A DNA stretch of 64,000 nt from Aurantiacibacter poecillastricola (GTDB lineage: Bacteria; Pseudomonadota; Alphaproteobacteria; Sphingomonadales; Sphingomonadaceae). The stretch lies in the NCBI RefSeq assembly GCF_030730945.1, contig NZ_JAVAMS010000004.1, positions 124,001 through 188,000 on the forward strand, given 5' to 3'. This document shows, one piece after another, positions 47,454-56,828 of this stretch. A model generated the notes under the pieces. It did not search any database. It saw only the letters and a program-made list of their open reading frames with translations, and was not told the origin of the DNA. The position numbers and the translations under genes are program-made. Position 1 is the first letter of the stretch. Every line of letters begins with the position of its first letter.

Positions 47454-49988
47454 ATGAGAGACCATTCATGGATTGCGCCGCGGCGCTATCTCCGCACGAG
47501 CCTGCTTGGCGCTACCGCGCTGGGAATGGCCGGCCTCGTACACGCTCCTGCTCTCGCGCAGGACGCCAACGTCAACAACAATGATTCCGCGGTCACGCCG
47601 GAGGACGATCAGGGGCCGGGCAATGTCATCATCGTGACTGCCCAGCTGCGCGAACAGAATGTGCAGGACATCCCCCTGTCCATCACGGCGATCAGCGGCG
47701 ACCTGCTCGAAGCGCGCAGCCAGACCAACCTCACCGAAGTCTCGCAGCAGACCCCGAACCTGCTGCTCCAGCAGAACCCGTCGGGCTCCGGCAACTCGAT
47801 GCGCGCCTTCATTCGCGGCGTCGGCCAGTCGGACTTCAGTCCCTCGGTGGAGCCGGGCGTCGGCATCTATATCGACGATATCTACTTCGGCACGGTCACG
47901 GCCTCGGCCTTCGATCTCGTCGATCTCGACCGTATCGAAGTGCTGCGCGGGCCGCAGGGGACGCTGGCCGGCATGAATTCCCAGGGCGGTGCCATCAAGC
48001 TCTACTCGCGCCTTCCAGAGGGCGAGGGCGGCTACGTCGAGGCGACCATCGGCAACCTTGGCCGCCGCGATTTCAAGGGCAGCGCGGATTTCACCGTGGT
48101 GGACGATGCTGTCTTCGCCCGCCTCACCGGCGTCTATCGCAACCGCGACGGACATGTGACGCGGTACGACTATGCCTGCGTGAACCCGGACGATCCCGAT
48201 GTCGTTGCCGGACGGCTTCCGCGTCTCGCCACTGACGGCGACTGCGTGCTGGGCGAGCTCGGCAACCAGGACGTCTATGCCATGCGCGGAGCCTTGCGCA
48301 TCGCTCCTGGCGGAGGGCCGCTGGAGATCAACCTGATCGGCGACTACACGAACGATCGCTCGAACGTGCAGGCCTCCACCCTCATCGCCAGCGCCGAATA
48401 CACCGGCAGGCAGGGATTGCCGCTGCCCTATCAGGGCGTGGAATACGATCACCGCTTCGTGACCTTCGGCCAGTACCGGCGCAGCGATGCCAAGCTGAAC
48501 GATCCCTATGCCACCTATGCCAACTTCTACGATCCGGGCGTGATGTACGAGGCTGCCGGCGCGCCGGTCGGCCCGCCGTCAACAGCGCCGGCTGGCGATC
48601 CGCTGGGCCCGTTCATTGTCGATCCGCAACAGAAGCTGGAAGCGTGGGGTTTTTCGGGCACCGTCGATTACGACATCAACGATAATCTCGCGATCAAGTC
48701 GATCACCGGCTACCGCAAATACGATAGCGAAAGCGGCAACGACAACGACAATTCGCCCGTCGTCTACATCCAGAGCCAGGGCCTGTTCGAACACGAGCAG
48801 TTCAGCCAGGAAGTACGCCTGAGCGGGGTGTTTCTGGATGACCGGCTGAACTTCACGGTCGGCGGGATCTATTACGATGGCACCAGCCGCTATCTCGACC
48901 GGATCCACACCCCCTTCTCCGGCTTCTGCGCCGCGGCAACGCCGTGCTTCTCCTTCCTGAACGACGATACTGCCGATCTCACGGTCTGGGCGGCTTTCGG
49001 CAACGTCGCGTTCGAACTGGCCGAAGGGCTGACGCTGGAAGGGGGCATCCGCGTAACGGACGAGACGAAGGACTACACGTTCGGGCGGTTCAACCCCGAT
49101 GGCGAGGGCGAATACCTGCCACTCAGCAATCCCAACAACCCGCTCAGCGGACTGACCGACACCTATGCGAAGACGATCGCCGACTATCGCGCGGTAATCA
49201 CCTACGAATGGTCGCCCGAGATCATGACCTACGCGCAGTTCGCCACGGGTCACAAGGGCGGCGGTATCGCGCCGCGACCCTACGACTTCCGGCAGGTGCG
49301 CCCGTTCGGCCCAGAGAAGCTGCGCAACTATGAGGTCGGCTTCAAATCCGACCTGTTCATGAACCGCCTGCGCCTGAACGGTGCCGCGTTCTACATGGAC
49401 TATGTCGACTATCAGGGCATCCCGCAGACCTGCGTGGGCGAGGACGGGCAGCAGCTTCCTCCCGATGGCGGCGGCATCCCGGGCCTGTGCGGCCAGTACC
49501 TCAACGTGGGTGACGCCGAGGTGAAGGGCTTCGAACTGGAGGCCTATTTCGAGCCGGTCGACAATTTCAACATCGATGCGGCTCTCAGCCTCACCGATTT
49601 CGAATTCACCTCGGTGAACTTCCCCACCACGTCCATCCAGGTCGGCTCAAGCCGCCCGGGTATCGGGGAGTGGAAGTGGAGCCTTGGCGCGCAATACGAG
49701 ATCGATCTCGGGGGCGCGGGCACACTCACGCCGCGTGCGGACCTGAACTACACGCCGGGCTATTGCGGCGACTTTGCCTGCACGGCGGAGGCGATCGTGG
49801 ACAGCCGCACGCTGCTGAATGCCCGCCTGACCTATCGCACGCTCGACGAAGACTGGAGCGTGGCTCTCGAGATGACCAATCTCACCGACGAGTTCTACTA
49901 TATCAACAAGTTCTTCAACGCCTTCTACGTCACCGGCCAGCCGGGCCGGCCGCGCGAATACGCGCTGACAGTCAGGCGCAATTTCTGA
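47454..49988 (+). CDS. TonB-dependent outer-membrane receptor
   Basis: This 844-residue outer-membrane barrel imports a ligand using TonB energy. A signal peptide (about 1-32, ending ALA-Q) precedes a TonB-box-like stretch NVIIVTAQLREQ, the plug domain (about 60-190, including IRGVGQS and VEVLRGPQGTL-like LRGPQGTLAGMNSQGG) and a 22-strand barrel ending in the terminal Phe of VRRNF. ATG 47454 follows GGAGAGGA. Ligand is unknown; the surroundings suggest an organic catabolic substrate rather than iron. A bidirectional terminator follows. Confidence 0.92.
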   Translation: MRDHSWIAPRRYLRTSLLGATALGMAGLVHAPALAQDANVNNNDSAVTPEDDQGPGNVIIVTAQLREQNVQDIPLSITAISGDLLEARSQTNLTEVSQQTPNLLLQQNPSGSGNSMRAFIRGVGQSDFSPSVEPGVGIYIDDIYFGTVTASAFDLVDLDRIEVLRGPQGTLAGMNSQGGAIKLYSRLPEGEGGYVEATIGNLGRRDFKGSADFTVVDDAVFARLTGVYRNRDGHVTRYDYACVNPDDPDVVAGRLPRLATDGDCVLGELGNQDVYAMRGALRIAPGGGPLEINLIGDYTNDRSNVQASTLIASAEYTGRQGLPLPYQGVEYDHRFVTFGQYRRSDAKLNDPYATYANFYDPGVMYEAAGAPVGPPSTAPAGDPLGPFIVDPQQKLEAWGFSGTVDYDINDNLAIKSITGYRKYDSESGNDNDNSPVVYIQSQGLFEHEQFSQEVRLSGVFLDDRLNFTVGGIYYDGTSRYLDRIHTPFSGFCAAATPCFSFLNDDTADLTVWAAFGNVAFELAEGLTLEGGIRVTDETKDYTFGRFNPDGEGEYLPLSNPNNPLSGLTDTYAKTIADYRAVITYEWSPEIMTYAQFATGHKGGGIAPRPYDFRQVRPFGPEKLRNYEVGFKSDLFMNRLRLNGAAFYMDYVDYQGIPQTCVGEDGQQLPPDGGGIPGLCGQYLNVGDAEVKGFELEAYFEPVDNFNIDAALSLTDFEFTSVNFPTTSIQVGSSRPGIGEWKWSLGAQYEIDLGGAGTLTPRADLNYTPGYCGDFACTAEAIVDSRTLLNARLTYRTLDEDWSVALEMTNLTDEFYYINKFFNAFYVTGQPGRPREYALTVRRNF

Positions 49989-50042
49989 GCCGGCGCGGGC
50001 GGGGAAACGGCCACGGCCGTTCTTCCCCACCCGTCGGGTCGC

Positions 50043-50089
50043 AAAAAAGAACCCGCAGACCTTTCACGGGTCTGCGGGTTCTCCCTTTC
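50043..50089. terminator. bidirectional rho-independent terminator
   Basis: A perfect 13-bp stem pairs GAACCCGCAGACC (50049-50061) with GGTCTGCGGGTTC (50069-50081) around a 7-base loop. Six A residues (50043-50048) on its left become a U6 tract for transcription on the minus strand, and TCCCTTTCC on its right gives a weaker tract on the plus strand. It sits between the converging TonB receptor and the 50160 gene and ends both transcripts. Confidence 0.85.
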
Positions 50090-50159
50090 CGACCCCTGCA
50101 TTAGTGGGAGGAGGGCGGAAATAGAGGCGAGTGCAGCGACTGGAAGCCGCCCGCCGCGA

Positions 50160-51083
50160 TCACGGCCACGGCGTCGGCATGTAATAGGGCAGGAACGTCG
50201 CGACGCCTTCGGACCGGACCACTTGGTCCCCCTCGATCTTCACCAGCTCCGCCACGAGGCGGCTCATGGGAAAGGGACGTTCGAGTGTTGCCGTGTGCCC
50301 ACCGGCGGTCCGGAACGTGGTCTGGGAGGCAGGAATGTCCTGCACGCTGATTGCCAGCACCAGGCCGCGCTCGGTATCGACCACGGGGAAGCGGCGATCG
50401 CGGATCCGGTCGACCGGTGCGAACAGACCGGCCTCGAAGACAGACGCGCAATCCTCCTCGTCCGGTTCCACGTCGAGATCGGCCGAGGTGATCTGCACCC
50501 CGTTCTCGATCATGGCGCAGTCCGGTGCAAATTCTGCCAGCAGCGCGCCGTTGTTGCGCTGCTTGGTCGCGAGGTAGGCATTGGCAAGGTCCACCAGCCG
50601 CTCGCGCGGGCGGCGCTGGGCGGCGGGGACCGGCTCCGTCATGGCGGGCGAGAACGCGAACTCGGCCGGCTCGCCGAACACCATCGGCCACGGCGTGCGC
50701 GCGGCGATAACCTCGATCTCCTCGATCCGGCCTTGCGGAGCCTTCAGGCGGACTGCCCCGAACGAGGGCTCGTCGTGATCCCAGATGGTGCCGAACCAGA
50801 CGACCTCTCCAGTCGAAGGATCGGCGAGGGCGAGGGCCTTCTGCCCATCCTCCCCGGTATTCTCGCCCGCCGATCCCCACCACGAATCGCCGATCATCAG
50901 CGAGACGTTGTTCTCGGTGAATAGCACCGGGTCCGCCCACGGCAGGCGGCGATAGTCCTGGTCGCCGATGGCCGCGAGGGTCTCGTCCGCGAGGTCGAGC
51001 AGGCATTGCTTGTCGCAGGACTGCGCATTGGCCGGGGTGGCAGCCAGCATGGCCGCGATGGCGAGCGTGGAAGCAAGGCGCAT
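50160..51083 (-). CDS. exported four-cysteine family protein, type A
   Basis: This is a 307-residue exported protein of a family I cannot name with certainty (it recalls the DUF8021-type proteins of fungi and bacteria). A Sec signal ends ANA-Q near residue 21. Four cysteines sit in CDKQC, DCAMIENG and EEDC, likely as two disulfides. FTENNVSLMIG and the RIRDRRFPVVDTERGLVL segment recur in its relatives. It matches the C-terminal half of the 52825 protein. The ATG shares a base with the stop of the type B gene (TGATG). Function is unknown. Confidence 0.7.
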   Translation of the reverse strand: MRLASTLAIAAMLAATPANAQSCDKQCLLDLADETLAAIGDQDYRRLPWADPVLFTENNVSLMIGDSWWGSAGENTGEDGQKALALADPSTGEVVWFGTIWDHDEPSFGAVRLKAPQGRIEEIEVIAARTPWPMVFGEPAEFAFSPAMTEPVPAAQRRPRERLVDLANAYLATKQRNNGALLAEFAPDCAMIENGVQITSADLDVEPDEEDCASVFEAGLFAPVDRIRDRRFPVVDTERGLVLAISVQDIPASQTTFRTAGGHTATLERPFPMSRLVAELVKIEGDQVVRSEGVATFLPYYMPTPWP

Positions 51084-52051
51084 CACTGGTCTCCCTCCGC
51101 CCAGGGCGAATGCATCCCGTAGGGCACGTAATCGAACACGGCTTCGATGGTATGGATCTTGCCGTCCACGATCTTGAAAGCCTCCATGATCGTCAGCGAG
51201 TTGGGCCACTTCAGCAGCGTTTCCATGGTTCGCCCGTCGGTGAGTTCGTATTCGTCAAAGTAGTTCGCATGGTCGAAGAAGTTCATGCCCACGATGATGC
51301 CGCGCTCCTCATCGATCAGCGGGTAGCGGCGTTCGCGCAGCTGCTTGTTGATGCGATAGATGCCGAGGCGGAATTGCTCCTCGCAGCCCTCTGCGACAGA
51401 GGCGGAACTGTTCGAACCCTCTACCGCGCTGGTGGTGCTGATGCCGTTCTCAAGGCGCGAGCACTCCTCGTGGAAGGGCGCGAAGACGGTACCGTCATTG
51501 TATTCGACCGTGTTGAAGTACGAGTCCGCAAGGGCCCGCAGGCGTGAGCGGGGCGGTCTCTCTTCCTCGGGCATGATTTCCTGCCAGACGGGGCTGTGCG
51601 GTTCGTCGCCGTCTCCGAAGATCAGCGGCATCCCGACGCGCCGCGTCACCACCGTTTCCACCTCGTCGATCTCGCGGTCCCGGTTCACATGCAGGCGGAT
51701 GGCGAGGAAGACGAGGTTGCCATGTTCGTAGGCCTGGCCGAACCAGGCGACATTGCCCGTCATCGGATCGGCTGGCATCATGCCCACCGCGGGATCGGCA
51801 GCGCTCACCGTCGCCCACAGGCCATGGCCGATGGGCATTTCCACGCTGTTCTCGGTGAATTTCACATCATCTGCGAACTGAGCCTGTGAAGGATCCTTCG
51901 CGCCGAGCGCCGCGACATAGGATGTGGCGAAGGATTCCAGGCACGCCCGGTCGCAATCGTCGCGCGGAAGGGCAGTTTCCTCGCCATAGGATTGCGCCGC
52001 AACGGGTGCGGCAAGGGCCAGCCCAAGGGCGGCAGTTGCGCCACGCAGCAT
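51083..52051 (-). CDS. exported four-cysteine family protein, type B
   Basis: This 322-residue exported relative of the 50160 product has a Sec signal ending VAA-Q near residue 21. The cysteines are in CDRAC, EECSRLENG and EGCEEQF. FTENSVEMPIGHGLW, RRYPLIDEERGIIV and FFDHANYFDEYELTDG are its conserved blocks; the FFDHAN block marks type B, and the N-terminal half of the 52825 protein has it too. ATG 52051 has GGGAGAGAAC upstream and starts the signal; the longer open frame is not conserved. It is the first gene of the B-A pair. Confidence 0.72.
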   Translation of the reverse strand: MLRGATAALGLALAAPVAAQSYGEETALPRDDCDRACLESFATSYVAALGAKDPSQAQFADDVKFTENSVEMPIGHGLWATVSAADPAVGMMPADPMTGNVAWFGQAYEHGNLVFLAIRLHVNRDREIDEVETVVTRRVGMPLIFGDGDEPHSPVWQEIMPEEERPPRSRLRALADSYFNTVEYNDGTVFAPFHEECSRLENGISTTSAVEGSNSSASVAEGCEEQFRLGIYRINKQLRERRYPLIDEERGIIVGMNFFDHANYFDEYELTDGRTMETLLKWPNSLTIMEAFKIVDGKIHTIEAVFDYVPYGMHSPWAEGDQ

Positions 52052-52236
52052 CAGTTCTCTCCCATTATGTATCGCCAAGCTGACAGTGCATGGCTGCCAA
52101 GTCATTGCCCTAAAGGTAGCGGTTACTGTGCCCAGTTGGAAACGGGCTGGCGGCGCCGTGCGGACTGGCGCAGTCTCACGCCAACCGCGCCCGCCAAGCA
52201 GACCGTGAGCGTGGGCGAACACATTGGAGAGATGCC

Positions 52237-52821
52237 ATGCGCCACGTCCTGTCCCTTGCCGCCATCGGTCTTGCGCTTTCTGGCTGCGCCGCAAATACCG
52301 TCTCCGACGAATTGGCCCGGCAGGTGCAGGAACTACAGGACGAGAAGGAAATCCGCGAAGTGCTGGTGGAATATGGCGAATTTCTCGATGCCCGAGACTA
52401 CGCCTCCTATGCCTCGCTGTTTGCCAGCAACGGCGTGTGGATCGGCGGCTTCGGGACCTATACCGGACCCGATGCGATCGAAGCGATGCTGGAAGAGAAC
52501 ATGGGTTCCTATCCCGACGACTACGTCAACAAGGAGAACTTCCACCTCAACACCACGATGGTTGTCGACGTGAACGGGGATGAGGCTACCGCACGTTCGC
52601 GCTACCTGTTCTTCACCGCCTCGGACGAGAACCGTCCCGTGGTCGCGCTGGCGGGTCGCTATGTGGACGAACTCGTGCGGGAGGACGGGGAGTGGAAGAT
52701 CCTCACCCGCAAGTCGCACGGCGTCATCCCCTATCGCGACGGCAACGCGCCGCCGCCCGAACGGGCCCCTGCCGGTGTGCCGCAATCGCGTGGTGGCGAG
52801 GACGCAGAGACCCGGGACTGA
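52237..52821 (+). CDS. NTF2/SnoaL-like lipoprotein
   Basis: This 194-residue envelope protein has lipobox LSGC near residues 14-17, a short coil (VQELQDEKEIREVLVEYGEF) and a SnoaL domain with YASLFASNGVW, the mid-domain His of ENFHLNTTM and LVREDGEWKILTR. It resembles the 45981 and 46535 products but is membrane-anchored and on the opposite strand. GGAGAG lies seven bases before the ATG. It is flanked by the divergent type B gene and the convergent fused gene. The role is unknown. Confidence 0.78.
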   Translation: MRHVLSLAAIGLALSGCAANTVSDELARQVQELQDEKEIREVLVEYGEFLDARDYASYASLFASNGVWIGGFGTYTGPDAIEAMLEENMGSYPDDYVNKENFHLNTTMVVDVNGDEATARSRYLFFTASDENRPVVALAGRYVDELVREDGEWKILTRKSHGVIPYRDGNAPPPERAPAGVPQSRGGEDAETRD

Positions 52822-52824
52822 GCG

Positions 52825-54627
52825 CTAGCGCGGCTCCATGCCGTAGGGCAGTTCCGAGGTAATCGCCTCCACCCGCTCGATCTCGCCATTCCTGAAGCGG
52901 AACAATTCCACCACCTGCAGGGTGCGGGGATATGTCTGTGCATCGGCAAAGGTCTCGCCAGAAGCATCGGTGAATTGCTGCCGCGTTGCCGGGAAATCCT
53001 CGTAGGTCGACATGGCGACGAGGCCGCGCTCCTCGTCCACGGCAATTACCTCGCGGTCGCGGACGCGTTCCAGCGGTTGCAACCGCCTTGCAGCGAATGG
53101 CGCCGCGCAAGGCCCGACCGGCTGGCCGTTCAACACCCATTCGCAGCTTTCGGCAAGAGCGCGGGGCGGGCTGCCATCCTGTGCGTTCATGGCAGTGTAG
53201 AACCGGTCGACCGCCTGCAACATCGCGGCCCGCTCCGTTTGCTCGGCCGCAGGAAGCGCGTCGAAGCTGGGCGCGGTTTCGGGCGCGACGTAGGGTGCGC
53301 CGTATTCCTCGCGCCGGATCACCGCCTCGATATGTCCGATGCGATCACCATCGGCCGATACGGTGATACCCGCCCAAGCGGGCTGTCCGTGCTCCTCGAT
53401 CCGCCCGAACCAGAGCGCGCGGCCAAGCTGCTCGTCGGAGATCACCAGCGGATCATCGTCGATGCCGGTGGTCGAGCCCCAGATGCCCTCGTTCACCTGC
53501 ATCCCGACGCTGTTCTCCTCGTAGCCGACCTTCTCGGCCCAGGGCAGGTTCCGCCATTCGCCGCGCGTCGCGTAGGCATTCAGGACCTGGCCCGTCAGTC
53601 CGTTCAGGCATGCCGTGTCGCATTCTTCGGGAGACGATTTAGGCACGGGAGGCGTTGCCGCAGGCCCGGCAAAGGGATTGTGCATGAAATAGGGGACGTA
53701 GGTGAAGACGGCCTCGATACGGCTGATCTTCGCGTCCTTGATGCGGAACGCCTCCAGCAGGGTGATCGAGTTCGGCCATTTCAGCGCGGTGCGCATTTCG
53801 CTTCCGTCGGTGAGCAGGTAGCGATCGAATTCGTTCGCGTGATCGAAAAAGGCGGTGGAGACCACGACGCCGCGCTCCACGTCGATGATGGGATAGCGGC
53901 GTTCGCGAATGCGCTTGTTGATGCGGAATATGCCAAGCTCGAACTGGGCCTCGCACCCGTCTACGCGGGTAAATTCCGAGCCGTCGTCCTGGGCGCTCGT
54001 CGTGGTGCTGATGCCGTTCTCGAGCCGTCCGCAATCCTCGTCGAACGGGGCGAAGACCTGCCCGTCATTGAGCTCGACCGTGTCGAAATAGCTGTCCGCG
54101 ATGGCGCGAAGACGCGGGCGGGGGCGGCGCTGTTCGGGCGGCAGGATCTCGTTGAAATCGGGATCGTGCCGCATGTTCATGGTTTCACCGAAAGGCGCAG
54201 GCAGGTTCGGTTCGCGCAGCACGACCGTCTCGATCTCGTCGATCATGCCATCCTCGACGTGGATGCGCACCGCGAAAATGCCCGGGGCGCCGTTCTCGGT
54301 CATCCCGCCGAACCAGGCGGCGTTCTGGGTCTGCGTGTCTGCAACTTCGAGGCCGGCCGCGTCCAGCCGGTCCACCGTGCCCCACAGGCCTTCGCCGACC
54401 TCGATGGGAACATTGTTCTCGGTGAAGAGGTAGTCGTTCGCGAGTGGCACCAGTGAAGGCGTTCGCACGCGCAGTGCATCGACATATTCGTTGAGTTTGC
54501 CGATCAGGCAGTCGCGGTCGCATTCCAGCTCGTAAACGGCGCTATCTTCGCCCGGGGCCTGGGCTGCGGCGGTGCTGCTGATGCCGATGGTCGCCGCTCC
54601 GGCGAGCAGGAATGGCAGGATGCGCAT
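52825..54627 (-). CDS. exported fused type B + type A four-cysteine protein
   Basis: This 600-residue exported protein is two four-cysteine domains in tandem. A Sec signal (ending AAA-Q near residue 25) precedes a type B half (about 30-320: CDRDC, GEGLWGT, DCGRLENG, FFDHAN). A short Pro/Ser linker (PPVPKSSPEE) follows, then a type A half (about 345-600: CDTAC, NEGIWGS, ESCEWVLNG, VDEERGLVAM). The order equals that of the separate genes 51083 (B) and 50160 (A). ATG 54627 has GGAG upstream; TTG 54633 is also in frame. It lies two bases after the PQQ dehydrogenase gene. Confidence 0.78.
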   Translation of the reverse strand: MRILPFLLAGAATIGISSTAAAQAPGEDSAVYELECDRDCLIGKLNEYVDALRVRTPSLVPLANDYLFTENNVPIEVGEGLWGTVDRLDAAGLEVADTQTQNAAWFGGMTENGAPGIFAVRIHVEDGMIDEIETVVLREPNLPAPFGETMNMRHDPDFNEILPPEQRRPRPRLRAIADSYFDTVELNDGQVFAPFDEDCGRLENGISTTTSAQDDGSEFTRVDGCEAQFELGIFRINKRIRERRYPIIDVERGVVVSTAFFDHANEFDRYLLTDGSEMRTALKWPNSITLLEAFRIKDAKISRIEAVFTYVPYFMHNPFAGPAATPPVPKSSPEECDTACLNGLTGQVLNAYATRGEWRNLPWAEKVGYEENSVGMQVNEGIWGSTTGIDDDPLVISDEQLGRALWFGRIEEHGQPAWAGITVSADGDRIGHIEAVIRREEYGAPYVAPETAPSFDALPAAEQTERAAMLQAVDRFYTAMNAQDGSPPRALAESCEWVLNGQPVGPCAAPFAARRLQPLERVRDREVIAVDEERGLVAMSTYEDFPATRQQFTDASGETFADAQTYPRTLQVVELFRFRNGEIERVEAITSELPYGMEPR

Positions 54628-54629
54628 GG

Positions 54630-56828
54630 TCAATTCTCCGATCCGCTCTGTGCGGCCATGTCGGCCCAGTCTTCGTTCGCCCGGGCAATCAGGTACTGGT
54701 GGATCGCTTCCGCCTCCTGCTGCGTCAGGATGTCCGCAAAGGAGGCCATTCCCTTGTCCGTCCGCGTGCCGCGCAGGACGATATCGAAGAACGCGTCATG
54801 CGTGTCGGACGTCATCCAGCGCAGGTCTTTCAGTCCGCCGCGCGCGTCGTCGCCGTGGCAACTGGAGCAGGTGTCGGCGAAAAGCTGTGCCCCTTGCCGC
54901 ACCACGTCTTCACCCGCTGTCAGGCGGGGAGGGCGGGGGAGGTCCGAAGGCGGCGGCATGGGCGGCAATTCGGCCTGCCCGTCCAGCCGGAACACCATCA
55001 GCCGCGCGGTCGCCATGTTGCTGCTCCAGCCGGGAATGGAGGCGAGCGTCGAGGAAGGCTGTCCTCCCCATCCCACATTCACCGCCACGTATTGCACCCC
55101 GTCTACCATGTAGGTGACGGGCCCTGCGATCGGTACGTTCTGCGTGGCCATCGACCACAGCTTCGCCCCGTCGGTAGCGCGGTAGGCGGCGAACTCCTTT
55201 TCCGGCGTGCCCTGAAACAGCAGGTTACCCGCGGTAGCCAGCACCCCGCCCGAACCCGGCGCGATGTGCTCCACCCGCCATGCCTCCTGCTGGCGTACAG
55301 GGTCCCAGGCGAGCAGGAAGCCGGCTTCGCGCGTATCCGCTATCGCCTGCAATTCACGCCGCCGCTCCGGGTTGCTGACGTAGTCGAAGCCCGAATTGTT
55401 GCGCCAGTTGACGTATTCGAAGTCCTCTTCCTGGATCTTCGCCATCACCATCCAGTGCTCGTGCGCCGGAAAATACACGAGGCCAGTGTTCGGATTATAG
55501 GCCATCGGGTGCCACGAGTGCGAACCCAGCGCATTGGGGTTCATCAGCTGCGGCTCATAGGTTAGGCGGGCGCGATCGGTTTCCACCGGGCGTCCGGTTT
55601 CGGGGTCGATGTGCGAGGCCCAGGTGTTGGGAACGTAGCTTTCGGCGGAGATGAACTCGCCCGTGCGCCGGTCCAGCACGTAGAAGAAGCCGTTCTTCGG
55701 GGCCTGCATGATCACCTGCCGCTCGCGCCCCTCGATCTCCAGATCGGCCAGCATCATGGGCTGCGTGCAGGTGAAATCCCAGCTTTCTGCAGGCACCATC
55801 TGGTAGTGCCAGCGATATTCGCCGCTATCGGCATCGACCGCGACGATGGAGCACAGGAACAGATTGTCGCCCCCGCCCGGAGAACGGATCGTATCGACGT
55901 GCGGAGAGCCGTTGCCCGTGCCGATGTAGACGAGATTGAGCTCGGGATCGTAGACGATCGAGTCCCAGGCGGTGCCGCCTCCGCCGTATTTCCACCATTC
56001 CCCGTTCCATGTGGGCAGGGCGATCTCCATAGCCTCGTCCGATGCTTCGCCATCGGGGCCATCTGCCGGGTTGCCGGGCACGATGTAGAACTTCCATAGC
56101 TGCTCGCCGGTATCGGCATCGTAAGCGGAGACGAAGCCACGCACTCCGTAATCGGCGCCGCCCTGTCCGATCACCACCTTCCCGTCGAACACGCGCGTGG
56201 GCCCGGTGATCGAATAGGGTTCGGTGTTCTCGAAGGTCTTGGTGGTCCAAATCTCCTCACCCGTTTTTGCATCAATGGCGATCAGCCGCCCGTCCAGCGC
56301 ACCAATGAAAATCTTGCCTTCCCAAGCGGAGATGCCGCGCGTGCTGGGGCCGCAGCAGGCAAGGCGCGCCCATTGCGGATCGACCTCGGGATCGTAGGTC
56401 CACAGCTTCTCCCCCGTGGCCGCGTCATAGGCGGTGACGACGTTGAAGACCGAAGCGTTGTAGAGCACGCCGTCGACCACCAGCGGTGTCGCCTGCACGC
56501 CGCGCAGCGTGTCGAGATCGTCATACCAGGCGAGACCCAGGCGTGCGACGTTGCTCTCGTCGATCTGGACCAGCGGGCTGAAGCGCTGTTCCGCCCAGCC
56601 GCGCCCATACGACATCCAGTCGCCCGCATTGCCCGGCGCATCGAGGTTGCGCATCGTCTCTGCCGTAACGCCGGTCGCCTGCACCGCGCTTCCCTCGCCG
56701 GACATGGAGGAAGCCGCGCATCCCGAGAACAATGCAGCGGCCGTCAAGGCGAGGACCGGCCTGCGCTTCCTCGCTATGGATGAGGCGCGAAAAGGGTGCG
56801 GTTTGCGGGCTGGTTCGGCGGCGGCCAT
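54630..56828 (-). CDS. PQQ-dependent quinohemoprotein alcohol dehydrogenase
   Basis: This periplasmic enzyme oxidises alcohols to aldehydes or acids with PQQ, passing electrons through its own heme. The 732 residues have a lipoprotein-like signal (FSGC near residue 35), the PQQ propeller with the adjacent-cysteine disulfide in LACCGPSTRG, GTGNGSPH for metal binding and the catalytic Asp of SWDFTCTQ, and a C-terminal cytochrome c domain with CSSCH. Two residues after the catalytic Asp is Thr, not the Asp of lanthanide enzymes, so calcium is likely. ATG 56828 has GGAGGAG upstream. It starts the operon with the fused gene. Confidence 0.9.
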   Translation of the reverse strand: MAAAEPARKPHPFRASSIARKRRPVLALTAAALFSGCAASSMSGEGSAVQATGVTAETMRNLDAPGNAGDWMSYGRGWAEQRFSPLVQIDESNVARLGLAWYDDLDTLRGVQATPLVVDGVLYNASVFNVVTAYDAATGEKLWTYDPEVDPQWARLACCGPSTRGISAWEGKIFIGALDGRLIAIDAKTGEEIWTTKTFENTEPYSITGPTRVFDGKVVIGQGGADYGVRGFVSAYDADTGEQLWKFYIVPGNPADGPDGEASDEAMEIALPTWNGEWWKYGGGGTAWDSIVYDPELNLVYIGTGNGSPHVDTIRSPGGGDNLFLCSIVAVDADSGEYRWHYQMVPAESWDFTCTQPMMLADLEIEGRERQVIMQAPKNGFFYVLDRRTGEFISAESYVPNTWASHIDPETGRPVETDRARLTYEPQLMNPNALGSHSWHPMAYNPNTGLVYFPAHEHWMVMAKIQEEDFEYVNWRNNSGFDYVSNPERRRELQAIADTREAGFLLAWDPVRQQEAWRVEHIAPGSGGVLATAGNLLFQGTPEKEFAAYRATDGAKLWSMATQNVPIAGPVTYMVDGVQYVAVNVGWGGQPSSTLASIPGWSSNMATARLMVFRLDGQAELPPMPPPSDLPRPPRLTAGEDVVRQGAQLFADTCSSCHGDDARGGLKDLRWMTSDTHDAFFDIVLRGTRTDKGMASFADILTQQEAEAIHQYLIARANEDWADMAAQSGSEN

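Noticed and set aside
52163..52175. 13-base palindrome GACTG-GCG-CAGTC in the 52.1 kb divergent spacer
   Set aside because: The arms are only 5 bp and GC-rich; chance is likely, so no operator is claimed.
52975..54456. 493-codon open frame opposite the fused four-cysteine gene
   Set aside because: It is antisense to a gene with a signal peptide and two matching domains, and has no start signal of its own.
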